Shown piece after piece: positions 1 through 11,674 of a DNA stretch of 64,000 nt. The notes beneath the pieces are model-generated. The model searched no databases, was not told the origin of the DNA, and worked only from the letters and a program-made list of their open reading frames with translations. Numbering within the stretch: position 1 is the first letter of the stretch; each line of letters starts with the position of its first letter. Source of the stretch: Sarocladium kiliense (Eukaryota > Ascomycota > Sordariomycetes > Hypocreales > Sarocladiaceae); the NCBI GenBank assembly GCA_030734395.1, contig JAUZTG010000020.1, positions 1,426,001-1,490,000 of the forward strand. Direction: 5' to 3'. The translations under genes were made by a program, and so were the position numbers.

Positions 1-525
1 AAATATCTCCAATCTTGATGTCCTGGCATTATTCCGTGGATTTACTGAAGGTGAGATGCCCTGGTTTCCCCTTGGTTTGCTCAACTTTGATGGCAGACTA
101 ATGCACCATCTAGGGTAGTGCCGTCCCATCTCTCCGACATGGTATGAAGATAGGTACTTCCACATACTTTACTTGATGAAGGTCCGGACTAACCAGACAA
201 GCTCTCACGCATGTTGAGGCAACCTGTTCAACGGCCTCATGGTCCCTTCAGATGTCATCGCGGCGGATGTGGCCATCAATCGCGAATAGCGCTGGTCCCA
301 ACAAAACCGACAGGACCCCTGGACGCCTTAGTGCTGATGATGGTTGAGAATGGGACCCCTGCTCAGGCTGCTCATTCTCATTCTCAATCTGACATCCCAT
401 CCAACTTCAAAACGCGCAAACATCCCAGGCCTCTTAGTTGACAACAACCTCAAATCAGTACCGCCCAGAGCCAGTCTGAGCTCGCCTTACCCCTGATCTC
501 GTCCAACCCGCGAAGGCCACCCATC
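1..525. other. Intergenic, upstream of the SDR gene
   Basis: No credible coding region is seen. A 76-codon open frame at 211-441 has no recognisable domain and lies where the promoter and leader of the downstream dehydrogenase should be. I see no repeat or RNA gene here. Confidence 0.5.
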
Positions 526-1599
526 ATGTCAGGCGATGTGACTAAACTCATACGCCAATCGTCCCCCGTCGACACCGCTCAGCCTTACGATGCCTCCCAC
601 CTTAAAGGCAAGAATATTCTCATCACCGGCGGCGCCAATGGCCTTGGTGCCCTGATGGTCCGTCAGTGGGCCTCTCACGGCGCCAACATCTTCATTGCCG
701 ATGTTGACGACAAGTCCGGCGAGGGCTTAGTTGCAGAGCTTCGCTCTACCTACTCATCCGCAACCTTCCTCTACCACAACTGCAATGTCACAGACTGGGA
801 CTCACAGGTGGATACATTCGAGACTGCCTTGAAAGGTATGCCAGGAGGGGGCTTGGATGTCGTGGTGCCCAACGCCGGGATCCTGCTAGCAGGTGCGAAT
901 GATGGGTTCGAGAACCCTGCGCCAGGCAAAGATGGCAAGTTGAGGAAGCCTAGTACACGAGTATTTGACGTCAACATTACCGGAGTCTGGTACACTACTC
1001 ACCTCGCGCTATACCATCTGCCAAGAAATCCTCGTCCTAATGGCGATCGTTGCATCCTCCTTGTCGGATCCCTAGCATCAATCATGTGCTTTTCGGGACA
1101 ATCACAGTACACCACCTCCAAACACGCCGTCCTTGGGCTCTTCCGCACCATCCGCGGCACGGCATCTATCTCTCATGACATCCGCGTCAACATGATATGC
1201 CCATACTACGTCAACGGCACCGGCGTCTGCAAGCCCTCAGCCGAAATTCTCCTCCTCGCCGGCGGAACACCCAAGGGTGGCACTTCCGCCGCAGACGTCG
1301 TCGACGCAGCGACCCGTCTCGTAGCAGACGAGAAGATTCGTGGAAGGGCCCTCGCCATTGGCCCCCGAATAAGGGAGATCCCAGAAGACGAAACCGAGGA
1401 CCTCTACGGGGTAATCCCGGATATTTTGAAGAACGAGGTGGAGAACGGTGGAAGGGCAGTGTGGGAGATTTACGCGGAGGATTATCAAAGGGTCGATGCG
1501 TGGGTGGGGAGGTGGTTGATCATTGTGAATGTCCTGGCAGTCGCCAGAGGGTACTTCAGGTGGTTCCAGGATGTCTTGACGGTTTGGAACAGGAAGTGA
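526..1599 (+). CDS. Short-chain dehydrogenase/reductase (classical SDR)
   Basis: This is a single-exon, 357-residue NAD(P)-dependent oxidoreductase of the classical SDR family; the substrate cannot be told from sequence. The Rossmann nucleotide-binding motif TGGANGLG is at residues 34-41, with an acidic residue after beta-2 (IADVDD, about 57-62) that usually favours NAD(H). The NAG motif is at 116-118, the catalytic serine lies in GSLAS (about 181-185), and the YTTSK catalytic Tyr195/Lys199 pair is present, so the enzyme looks active. The C-terminus is about 80 residues longer than a minimal SDR and ends in a hydrophobic, aromatic stretch (about 330-352) that could be a membrane anchor. The layout resembles fungal 15-hydroxyprostaglandin-dehydrogenase-like proteins. 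The ATG at 526 follows a pyrimidine-rich leader and starts just before the fold. Confidence 0.9.
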   Translation: MSGDVTKLIRQSSPVDTAQPYDASHLKGKNILITGGANGLGALMVRQWASHGANIFIADVDDKSGEGLVAELRSTYSSATFLYHNCNVTDWDSQVDTFETALKGMPGGGLDVVVPNAGILLAGANDGFENPAPGKDGKLRKPSTRVFDVNITGVWYTTHLALYHLPRNPRPNGDRCILLVGSLASIMCFSGQSQYTTSKHAVLGLFRTIRGTASISHDIRVNMICPYYVNGTGVCKPSAEILLLAGGTPKGGTSAADVVDAATRLVADEKIRGRALAIGPRIREIPEDETEDLYGVIPDILKNEVENGGRAVWEIYAEDYQRVDAWVGRWLIIVNVLAVARGYFRWFQDVLTVWNRK

Positions 1600-2422
1600 A
1601 GCAGGCGGAGCAATGGCTTCGCCTTCAAGCTAGAAGGATATCGATGGGACACCGCTTGAACAAGGAGAGCGAGACAGGAAGGGCTGGAAGGCAGGTTTCC
1701 AAAGCTGAGATACTCCGCAGATCGATATGGTAACGTTTCATGTGAGGATTATCGTAAAGACAGACAACCCGTGCAGGAGATGTTACAACTGTAAAGATCA
1801 ATCATCATGTCATTGAATGTCTATAACCCATGTTCCTTCCACTGCCTCCTCTGTTCAACATACCGCCACTTCACTTTAGTGTGAATCCCAACTGTCCGTT
1901 AAAGGGCATCCCCAAGATAACCTAAGCTAGTCGAAGATAAAAAAAAAAGATGAAAACTCCTGACAAGACCGCGTAGTCCTGCATATAGCACTTTTTCGTC
2001 ACTTCCCTCCGAACACTGACCTTGTGTCTCGGCAAAGGGCTGGGATGTGGATGTATATATATGTCCGGCAAAAAGAAACAAAAAAGAAAAATGGTAACGT
2101 GTGGTGGGCGTGAGCCGGTAGATAGAAACGCCTGGTTGTCGCTTATATAGGTTTGCGTTGTTCGTTTGTGACCTCCCGGTCTGGGAGTTTCGGGTATGTG
2201 GCCCGAGTCTTCATCGGTTGCGCGTGGTTGTCCGTTGGTAGAAATGGAACTGTGAGTTTCCTCAATTGCCTCTGAGGCATCTTTGTCTTTCGTGTAGACC
2301 TCGCGGCCTGCGTCTTGTAGTCTTAATTTCGTGTCCTTCTCCCCGGGTCTTCAAGAGCTGTGTGGTGTCCCCTGTGTGCGGCCATGTTGCTGCTTCGTGA
2401 AGCCCATCTGAGGAATGCCAAC
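1600..2422. other. Intergenic between converging SDR and krev-1 genes
   Basis: This interval between two convergent stops holds the 3' untranslated regions of both genes. An A-run near 1939-1948 and AT-rich stretches are compatible with 3'-end formation. The 178-codon frame at 1197-1733 is an out-of-frame shadow of the SDR. Confidence 0.5.
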
Positions 2423-3579
2423 TCATAGGATAGCACATCGCTCGCGGTCCCCGTTCATGAATCGCCGTCGCTTCTTGGTCGGTTTCCTGACATTGCCGAA
2501 GCCATCAACCTTGAGCGCATCATCCCCATCACCGCCAAGGTTCAAATCGTCGTCCTTCCGAAGTAGTTGTCTGCAGAGATCAACGAAGACCTCGTCAACG
2601 TTTGCTGCAACCCAGTTGCGTCAGTCCTTGGCTCATGCACAAAATCAGAAGAATCCGAGAACATACTTCTTGTCCGCGCGCTGGTCTCATAGTAAGGCGC
2701 CCCCCACCTCTGAGACATGCCAAATGCCTTAGCCCGCGGGACGGCTCGTGACTCCTCGAGATCGGACTTGTTGCCGACGATGACCATGGGGACATTCTCA
2801 TCGTCTTTAATGCGGATGATTTCTTGTCGCAGTCCCTCAAGCTCTGCCATGGATGAGGATGAGGTGATGCTGAAGACGAGGAGAAAACCTTGGCCTGTTT
2901 TCATGTACATTTCTCGCATGGCGACTGAACAAGGTTAGCTGAAGATGTCCTAGAACTAAATGCCTTGTAATGGGGAAGCATACCGAATTGTTCTGTGCCG
3001 GCAGTGTCGAGGCTAGGTGGCATTAGTTGCTACGTTGCGGAGGCTTCATGCTAGCGTTAAGGACGTACATCTCAAGCATCACTTGCCGACCCTATCACGA
3101 GGTCAGTAATCTTGTCTATATGAGATGAAGTATGATACCGGTTGACTCACGTCGACTTGTACTTGTGTGCGGTACGAATCCTCAATGGTAGGATCATAGC
3201 TCTCGATCCACTCATTGTGGACGAATTGCGCTGTACGCTGCATGTTAGTTCCCTAATGACTTCGTCTCGGGAACAATTGCTGAGCAAGCATACCTGTTAA
3301 GCAACTCTTGCCAACACCTCCTGAAATGGCCTTCAGTCAGTCTCTGTGGAAGATTCTCGTTTATCCGGCCAGAGTTCAAATGTGAGGCCGAGGGTTGACT
3401 AACCTGCGCCAAGAACGACAGCGTGGAGCTCACGGCTGCGGAGACAGGTAGAGCTTGTCAGTTTGGGTTTCGGGTTGTTCCCACCTCCAGTTTTGGTTCA
3501 GGAGGAGGAGGGAGGAATGATGATTGCGGGTAGCTCTGAAGACTCACCTCGGCTGAATGCGATATGATTTGTACGACAT
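2423..3579 (-). CDS. krev-1: Ras-family small GTPase, Krev-1/Rap/Rsr1 type
   Basis: This is a membrane-anchored molecular switch of the Rap/Krev-1/Bud1 branch of Ras GTPases, which in fungi acts in polarity and bud or branch-site selection. I reconstruct eight exons: 3579-3548, 3435-3404, 3320-3294, 3230-3151, 3091-3069, 3012-2984, 2924-2667 and 2604-2423. Phases all agree and give 220 residues. The spliced protein starts MSYKSYRIQPSRELH, then has the P-loop GAGGVGKS, the effector loop YDPTIEDSY, DTAGTEQF (switch II, with the Gln replaced by Thr next to the G as in Rap proteins), NKSD and ETSAR. A basic hypervariable tail (KKRRRF) precedes the CAAX box CAIL; a terminal Leu favours geranylgeranylation. 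All nucleotide-binding motifs are intact. Exons 1-3, 5 and 6 are only 23-32 nt long. Confidence 0.93.
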
Positions 3580-6354
3580 GGCTGCTTGAGTTGAAGGAGC
3601 AATTGACGGGTGAGTTGAGGTGAGAAGTCTGACTGTCTTCTAGTGCCAGCTGAATTGGGGCGAATGCGTTCGGCCTAGGGATGCTGGTGCGCTATGCCCC
3701 CCACGGAGGGGTTTCCAGGCTCGGAAGTCTGCAGCAAGGTGGGCGAGCTGGATGCTGAGTGCAGATGCGTGCAGAGAGCTGAGATTGGAGTTGAGTTGGA
3801 GTTAGAGGGGTTGAAGACGGTGGTCCGCGGTACTAATAGCTGGAGAGGCGAGAATTGAGAGGCGAATGGGCTTCGGAGGAGAGCGACGGTTAGGTTGGGA
3901 TGGGTTGAAAAGCACGATGGCGAGCGAGTGGGAAAAAGGCGCGAGAAAACCTGGATGGAGCAGAGCAACGCGACCTAGAAGGCAGCGAAAAATGCAATGG
4001 TGGTGGTGTTGGGCACGGGTATCCTAGACAGGGGTTGATGCGGCGTGGGAGAGAGCAATTGGTCGGATGCGACGATGGCGTGTTTTGGATGGTTGGATTG
4101 AGAGAAGAAAAGAAATAAGAAATGCAATGTGAATAGCCGGTGAGTGTCTTGCGAGGCGTGTTTCGTTTCTTCTGCCGAGCTCAAGATGAGGCTGAGGGTG
4201 TTTTGAGAAACGGTGGTGGGAGGATGTCGGTTGTCGATGAGGATGAGAGAACTGTGGGAGGTGATGCAGGTTCGTGGTTGACGTGAGAGGAAAGCCGTTA
4301 GTGGTGGTGGCGTTGATTGGCAAAAACAAAAAGACTGGAGAGGGGAGAGAAGAAGAGAAGAAGAGGGCCAGTGGTAAGTAGTAGGGATGAAAGATTGACG
4401 GATGGACGGAGAGAGGACCCCCTGACACTGACAGTGAGGCAAGGCCAGGCAAGGCGGAGAGGGAGAGTAAGAGGAGCAGCACCGGAAGAAGAGGAGGAGG
4501 ATCGGATGGATTGACGGATGGATCAATGATGGTGGTGGGTGGATGCCAGGGACGGAACCGCGGGTCAGGGACTTGCGACTAGTTTGATCCAGGGACCCTG
4601 AGGTTGCATAAGGTAAGGTACCTGAGTGGTGGTGGTTGCGGTGGTGGCTCAAGGCAGGTGATGGCTGTGAGAGGACGACGGCAGCGGCAGAAGTATGGGG
4701 AGGAGGGTGAGATAGAGATGAGGCTAGATGGACGATGGGCGATGGTTGAAGGCAAGGCAAGTCATGAATGGGGAGTGGCAATGGCTGACGCCTCAGTGGG
4801 AACGAGGGACCCGGGAACACGGTTCGTTTCACAGTGTGTTTATGCTGCCACAAGCACAGGCCAGAAGTTACCGAAGAACGAGGACAAATGGGGTGCTTGT
4901 TTGGATGCCAGTCAGGAACAAAATGGCATGGAATGCAATTAATGGGTCTAGTTGCCCCTGCCAGGGGCCATGCAGCGAGAGAATTGCATTGTACTCAGGT
5001 CCAGCGACAGAAACCAGGGAAAGGCAGGCACAGGCACAGGCACAGGCACAGGCTCAAGCAGGTACGCCGGACGACGCACGCACGCCCGCACACTCCATCG
5101 GCTGGGCCCTTGCTGACTGCAGCAAGCCACCGACCTGCATGAATGGGGGGGTCCGCAGGTCCCCCAGGCACCAATTCCCACTGCCAACCCACTCTCCCAC
5201 AGTGGGACACTCGTTAAACATCAGTGGACATCTCAGCTGGGTGGCCAGTGCAGCAATGATGATCGACCGGGTCGCCCGCCACGGGGAACCCCATCCGTCC
5301 CTAAAACGTGCCCACCATTATCTCCGCTGGACGGTGCAGTGCAGGGCAGGGCTATTGTCCACTAATGTGCGTGTTTTAGCCATTGCCCCCTGCCTAAGGT
5401 TGCGAAATGCAGTGGGTGCAGAGGTGGTCCATTAGCACCACTAACAATGTCACTCCTGCAGGCACCTCGTGGCTCCTTCAAGCCTGGCACGGGCCTCTCC
5501 TTGCGCTGTTCGCCTTGATGTCATGCCTCTGTCCATGACGTACGGCTTCTCTCAAATTTACACATCCTCTACACGATGCTGTCATCAACTTCCCTTCCAT
5601 TATTCATCCAGTCCCATCATCGACTAACCCGTCCATCCATGAACCCTCGGGTTTTATACTAGGCCGCGAGTCATCACCACCATCCACATCCGTCCCTGTC
5701 ACATCACTTCCCCATACAGAACCCATCACACGTGGATTATCCCTCCCCTTCACCACACCACCACCACATCACGCTTCCTTGTCACCAAGCCGTCCCAACT
5801 CCAAGGCATCGGCTCCTCCGAGGCGACGCGCGGACTCCGTCCTTCCTCATTGGGGGAGTTATTCTTCAAGCAATTTTCGACCTTCTCGCTTCTATCCGCT
5901 CGCTTGAGACAACGTCTGAGCGGCCACGTGCTTTGCAAGTAGATGGTGTGGGAGACATTCTTCGACCAATGTGAGTGTTAGACAGGCAGTTTCTCATATA
6001 TGAGGTACGCAATGTTGGAGCGCAATCGAGTTGGAAGCGCGATTAATGTAGGAGCACTCTCGTCCTCATGAATGCGGTATTTCGGGTACAGGCTGTTGTC
6101 ACTCCAAGACAAGACACCACGGTTGCCTTCTGCGATATCATCTCCTTTCGTATATTCCGTACTTAGACATGCATTCTCTGATTGTGAATCACTTTTCATG
6201 CAACAGATTTATCATTAACGCGGAACTTTCGGGTATAGATTACTCTGAACAAACGCCTTGCTCACGCGGCACTAAAACCCAAGGTGCAATTTATCAAGAA
6301 ACAGAAGGACAAGGTCAACAACGCCAAAACTCCAAGTCCATCTCCTCATCGACC
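3580..6354. other. Long intergenic region, low-complexity, no credible gene
   Basis: From about 3600 to 4560 the minus strand is strongly pyrimidine-rich (CT tracts), typical of a fungal promoter and 5' leader of the minus-strand GTPase gene. It generates spurious Ser/Pro/His-rich open frames such as 3975-4853. 4600-5430 contains a hexanucleotide repeat and further low-complexity frames. 5430-5950 is C/T-rich on the plus strand. Nothing here shows a domain or intron structure. Confidence 0.55.
5027..5053. repeat. (GGCACA)n hexanucleotide microsatellite
   Basis: Just over four perfect tandem copies of GGCACA sit in non-coding DNA. They account for the Gln-Ala or His-Arg repeats seen in overlapping artefactual frames. 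Confidence 0.9.
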
Positions 6355-7185
6355 TCACTGCACATCCGCACCCCCATCCTCCTCAACCATGTCATAAATC
6401 GCCTCCCAACTAACCCACCCAATCACCCCGAAAACAACTACCAACGCAGCTGCTCCCACTGCTCTCCTCCAAGACATCGCTCCCCCAGTCCTTCTCCTCC
6501 TCCTCCTCTCTCTCGCTCTCTGCTCCTCTCGTCTCTCAGCAACCCTCTCCTCCCACATCTGCATCATGATCGGCCCGTCATCTCTCCTGTTGGCCAACCA
6601 CCGCGTGTAACCCCCCGAATCAGGCGTGGTTTCTGGGCGGAGCACCATGTTGACGATGGTTTGGGCTTCGACTTCTGACCAGGTGGGGGAGTTTTCATGG
6701 GCGACTGGTTCTGGGATGGTGTGTGCTGTGACGGTCTCGAAGGATGGGGGAGGGATGTCTGTGGAGACGGGCGGCGGAGGTGCTTCTGGTGCTTGCTGAA
6801 GTTGTTGGTCCTCATTGGGGATGCGTCTGGCTGTGAGAACTCTTCCACCCTGATTTAGAGGAGCTCCACGGTGCTCCGGAAGTCCTTGTAGCTCTTCTCG
6901 TGTAAGTTGGTCACTCTGCTGAGTGATTTGTCGTACAGACACCCGTGTCGTCATGCTTCTAAATTGTTCCTCTTGGACGTCACCACCGTCATTAAAAGAT
7001 GACTCGGAAGTAGACAGACTTGGAGATGGGGCCGCACAGCGAAGGTCGATATGCATCCAGTCGTCGGGATCAGGGCTATAAGCAGGCGCAGGGAGACGGA
7101 AGCCATCGTCCGGGATGCCACAGTCTGGCTGCGGCAATCCGTGGCGTGGGCAGATGCATGGACGTGCAGAAGGCATCGTGTGCAA
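6355..7185 (-). CDS. Hypothetical protein with C-terminal membrane segment
   Basis: I do not recognise a family for this 276-residue single-exon protein. The N-terminus has a small Cys/His cluster (CICPRHGLPQPDC, about residues 10-22), followed by a long polar, Pro-rich, probably disordered middle. A basic stretch (about 218-240, Arg-rich, RRRRR) immediately precedes one hydrophobic segment (about 247-266, AVGAAALVVVFGVIGWVSW) and a short acidic tail. That is the layout of a tail-anchored or single-pass membrane protein with the basic side facing the cytosol. The stop at 6355 and the ATG at 7185 bound a clean frame with composition unlike the shadows around it. Function is unknown. Confidence 0.6.
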   Translation of the reverse strand: MHTMPSARPCICPRHGLPQPDCGIPDDGFRLPAPAYSPDPDDWMHIDLRCAAPSPSLSTSESSFNDGGDVQEEQFRSMTTRVSVRQITQQSDQLTREELQGLPEHRGAPLNQGGRVLTARRIPNEDQQLQQAPEAPPPPVSTDIPPPSFETVTAHTIPEPVAHENSPTWSEVEAQTIVNMVLRPETTPDSGGYTRWLANRRDDGPIMMQMWEERVAERREEQRARERRRRRRTGGAMSWRRAVGAAALVVVFGVIGWVSWEAIYDMVEEDGGADVQ

Positions 7186-8210
7186 TATTTGCTGTCCTTT
7201 TCTACGTCTTGTAGATCTGAGGAGAGCGGCCGTTGATGGCGATGTCTGTGAGTGAATGTCACGTTCTTGTCTGAAGGATGTGATGAGAAGTCACGGCAGG
7301 TACGATGCAGGGCTGAGAAGAAATCCAAGGCATCCAAAAGCAAAGTGATCACTATAAGCTCGCCCTCAAAAGCCTACTTAGCGGAACAGAGGGCCGGCCA
7401 GAAAGCTGTCAAACCAGATAGACTTCGTGATGGCCTCGTTTTGCAAGCCGAGCGAACCCTAAGGGGTAAAGTTCACCTCGGTCCGCAAGCGATGGTCATC
7501 TCATACTGAGTTCTGAAGAGATGCCGCTAATACAAAGTGTTCGCAATTCTGCTTGTCCTTCCAATCCTTCTCTTCGTTTCTGAGCATGAACCTAGAGAGG
7601 AGTCCCTGAGATTTCACGTGTCGTCAGACTGGAGTCTCTTTACACACGCCTTTTATATCTCGGATTGCTCCTGCTTCATCATCCTCAGGGCTGTGGTTGA
7701 CACCTACACAGCTCCAGGATATCTCAGTGTCGCGTAGTCTACCGAGCTCAACAGGAAGACACGTGGGCTCTTCGACGCACGGGACCTAGGCATACGGATC
7801 AGGTAGACTCTTTAATATTATCTTTAACCTTTCCATATCCCTCAATGCACTCGTAGAAAGCCACACCAACTCTATTCCCCTTTTGCTCAAAGCTTAGAAG
7901 CACATAAACACAAGTATGCCACCGCTTTGTGTTGCCACAACAATGTTTGAGCCGCCTTATTAGTACACAAGAACGCGTCACAACATGATGATTACTTCGC
8001 TGGAAATCACACCGCCCAGCTCCATACGCCTTGAAACTGCGCCTGCGTATAGATAGAAGCAGGAAGAGACGTCGACCCGCAGATGAAACGCACCCACAGT
8101 CAAGGGTATCGGAACTCCCCAGCCAAACAAAACGCTTTCCCCCCAGCTACCCGAATCTTGTGTCCCCAACTCTGCCCAACTCATACCATTGACCAGGGTA
8201 CGTTCCACTC
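7186..8210. other. Intergenic between two minus-strand genes
   Basis: This interval should contain the promoter of the membrane-segment protein and the 3' region of EFR3. Open frames here (7252-7509, 7978-8208) have no recognisable domain. No repeat or RNA gene was seen. Confidence 0.45.
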
Positions 8211-11200
8211 TCAGTAGGGCGGTCGCGTCACGTTGCTCAAGCTGCCCTCGCTTGGGCGGCTATCGATCCCACGGAGTAGCTCTTGGAGATCCATTCCTCC
8301 CTTGCCGCCGTCGTCCGCCCGCGATCTCACTGAGAGGAACCGCGTGCTGGGAGTAGCGCTCTCACCGCCCCGACTGCTCGTAGCCCTCCGTGGTCCTCCC
8401 TTGAAAGCGTGATCTTGCACCGCTACATCTCCGGCGGATATGTCACTTCTCATAGACGTGGAGAAGGATTGCGGCAGCGGAGGAACTGGCGGAACGTCGT
8501 CATCTTCCTCCGCTTCGTCATGATGAAGAGTCGGCGTGGCTTCGTGCGGGGGGTTTGAGGACAAAGGTCCTTGGCGAGACGAAACTGAAATGGACCTCTT
8601 AGGCGTATCGGGTGATGTCGCTGTCGTCGGTTCGGTCTGTACTGGTGGGTTGAAGCTCAGCTCAGATGCTGTGTAATCGTAGCTCATCATGCTGTCGCCG
8701 CTATCATCATCTAGCGGAACGATGCCGGCGCCTTCCGGCGATGCATCTCCAGAAAGAATCATTTTAAGCTGCTCCACAGACGCGACCCCGGCCTTCGCTG
8801 ATGCAGCGACGGAAGGTGAGAGGCCGCTGCGCACGCTTGATTTGCGAAGCTTGGACACACGGTCGAGCTGCTGAGCTGATCCAGGCCGCAGGCTGCCAAA
8901 TGGTGACACAATATAATTACGGTATCCGTTCCCATTGGTGTCTCCTGTGTTGATTGTAAGCATGCCCCGCCCTTGACCAGTTGCACCTGTTCGGGATCCA
9001 GTCACAGATTCCGATTTGGCGACACTGGTCAGCGCAGTCAACGCGGCTTCTCTTGACCAGTCTGTGAGCATCTCCTCTCGGAAACCACTGGGTAGCTCTG
9101 TATCGATGTGAGAGGCGTGGATGGCTGGTTTCGCCGTGAAGCTTGATCCCATCGGATTCGAGAGCCTCCTCCCAGGAGATACTGCGGGGCTTGCAGGCGG
9201 CGACCGCGCGCTCTCCTCGTAGCTATGCCCGATACATTCCACTAATGTTGTGCGGTCGTCGAACGGCAGGATCTCCTCACCCTCCAGCGCATTCGCATCC
9301 CACATTGGCTGTGGCTGGTTCGTCCCGGGCGTCTTAATGGCGCTGACCTGAGGCGGAGGCACATTGATACCGTCGACCCAGAATCCCTTACTCTTGCGTC
9401 GGGCAATCTCATTGTGAATCGCACGGCCAACTGCCGTTGTATCGAAATCGAACCGCTCTGCGAGTGCCCAGAAGTAGCCGTGACAAAGAGCTGCGACGCG
9501 GACCTTGTGAAGTGGTTGGTCGATTTCTTGAACATCCTCCTGCAGCCTATAGATCATGGGAATTCCGTAACGGGTAGCATTGACGCCAAGCTTCATCGCG
9601 AGCTTGGTCAGAAGGATGTGCAGGAGTGCGATATCGGGCTCGCTGTCCACAAATTGGAGAGCATTGTCATATATCGTTAAATGCAGCATAGGTAGAAACT
9701 GTGATCGTCGACCGCGGCCCTGTGGTCGCTCACGCGGGCCAGTGTTAGAGACCGCGCGTTGGGAGATGTCGGTTGGCTCTCGACTGCTCTTCATCGAGCT
9801 CCGTGGCTGCAACAAGGCTTCATCGCGAGCTTTGGCATCAGCTGCTGTCGTTTCGCGATCCAGCCAAGTGACCAGTGCCTCAATATATGCCTTTCGTACG
9901 CGACCATCGCTGTCACGCAGAAGCCAGTGAGTTCCTTCCCAAACCTGAATTGGCACACGATTACGAGAGAGGTCTATGGTGCCGGCGAGCTTGGACTTGG
10001 GGTTAGCCACGAGCAGAATTGCACGAATGGCCTTGAGGGCAGATACGCGGCCCTGGTGGTAGGAGAAATACGCCTCAAGCTGACTCTGGCTCTCGGTCAA
10101 ATCTGCTGACGATGCCCCTGCTCCATTCTCAGCCCCCTCGTTACGCTCTCCCTGTGGAGTAGAGGTTGAGCTAGCTGATCGGTTCGGTCGCAGTCGAATA
10201 ATAATGGCGGAGATCATGTCCGCAACCTGGTCGGCATAGTAGACATGTGCTGCCAGATCTCCTACGCATTTCTCCAGCCGGCTGAGAAGATCGGTCTTGG
10301 CTGACCGTGTGTCTTGATCGTTGGCATCTTCCATCTCCTCAATGCTCCCACTTCGATGAGGATCGCCCGCTAGGCTGAATAGTTTCTTCATTTCTCTGAT
10401 GAGCCCGAGCAGGACATCCATGACACTGAGACCAATGAGGTTCACATCTGACCTCAATAGCGATCCGATCATAGCAGTGTACGCCAAATGCTGATTCAGA
10501 AGCTCTTCCTTCATTGGCATTCGCAGGAGGGAGTTCATAGCAGAGACGAGTATGGCATATCGGTCCTGCACGGGAGCCCAATGCGCCGTAATGCTGTAAA
10601 TCTTGATCGCCCAGCCCCGGTCTTGCTTCCTGCTCTCGCCCACCTGAACTACATGGTGACCCTGCTTGACACGTTCCGATATGTAGCCGAGTAGAGCATC
10701 GGTGGCGCCGTAGAGCTGCGACTGGTTTGAGACAACGAATATGCTCTTCAGGCACTGCATAGCTAGCACACCGATGTCCTCCTCAGCCAGCTTATCGACG
10801 TCGCCTGCAGTGCCCGTGATAGCGACGGGGTTAGCGTCGCCTGTTTTCTCGGTCTGCACAGTCGCTGTACTCGCCCTTCGGCGTAATAGCTTCTCGGTGT
10901 CGACCTTCTCCTCCATCTGCACGCGTTGCACGAATATGTCAAGAACATCTTCGTCATCTGTCCAGAGATTCTCCAATATCCGGGGCATGATAGTGTTGAT
11001 CTGCCGGCCTGCGACGGAGGCAAGCGCATCAGAAGAGGCGATGCTCTTGATAGCCTCGAGTCCCGCACTTCTCCAACGTGCCTGAACTGGGCGGCTGACG
11101 TTACCTTTGCCCGGGACATGGCGACTCGAGGCAAGCTGTGCATAAGAACGAACGACAGTCTCATACTGCTGGCGATACGCCTGGTCTGCGAAGAGGGAAG

Positions 11201-11674
11201 ATGGGTCGTGATTCTCGCAAAAGGCTTGCCAAGTGGGCAGGGAGGACTCGATCATCGTGATGTCGTCGGAGCGCAAGATCATTTCCAGGATCTTAAGTAC
11301 GGTCGGGGCTATGAGGGCGGCATCTGTCTGAGACTTCTCGGTGAGGGCGGCAAGGATGCCGAGCGTGACCTGAACATTTCTGAGGCATGATGTCAGCAGG
11401 AGGTTTTTGTATGCCCAAAAGATGGGCATTCGCGCTCGAGGGGTGAGGAGTAATCATACCCGATGCGCAAACGCCAGACATCACTGGCAGACTTCTTCTC
11501 AAGGTATGCACCAATCTTCTGGATCTTAGAACGGCGACTCGTGGCATAGAAGAGCAGGTAGCTCAGCTCGCTGCTGTTGGGCTTGACATCGACAGCGCCC
11601 TTGGTCGTCCGGGGGTAGCACTTCAAGACCAGGACCTGGTGCTTCGGACGGCACTTGTCTTTAAGGGAGTTCAT
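8211..11674 (-). CDS. EFR3: EFR3, plasma-membrane anchor of the PI4-kinase complex
   Basis: EFR3 recruits the Stt4/PI4KA phosphatidylinositol 4-kinase, together with Ypp1/TTC7, to plasma-membrane patches. I reconstruct two exons, 11674-11460 and 11379-8211, joined across an intron with a GTATGA donor; the junction reads RIG|NVQVTLG and the product is 1127 residues. The N-terminus (KCRPKHQVLVLKCYPRTTKG, basic with two cysteines) is the conserved membrane-binding patch of EFR3 proteins. It is followed by the family signature region around PNSSELSYLLFYA and KKSASDVWRLRIG. The next roughly 700 residues are helical-repeat (HEAT/ARM-like) in character. The last roughly 350 are Ser/Pro-rich and probably disordered, as in filamentous fungal orthologues, with the conserved block GDASPEG. 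Length is typical for Pezizomycotina. Confidence 0.93.

Noticed and set aside
1197..1733. 178-codon Arg-rich frame overlapping the SDR
   Set aside because: Out-of-frame shadow of the dehydrogenase.
3975..4853. 292-codon minus-strand frame rich in Ser, Pro and His
   Set aside because: It lies in a CT-rich promoter/leader tract, has no domain, and is better explained by low-complexity composition.
4728..5435. 235-codon plus-strand frame
   Set aside because: It contains the translated hexanucleotide repeat, with erratic composition and no domain or intron logic.
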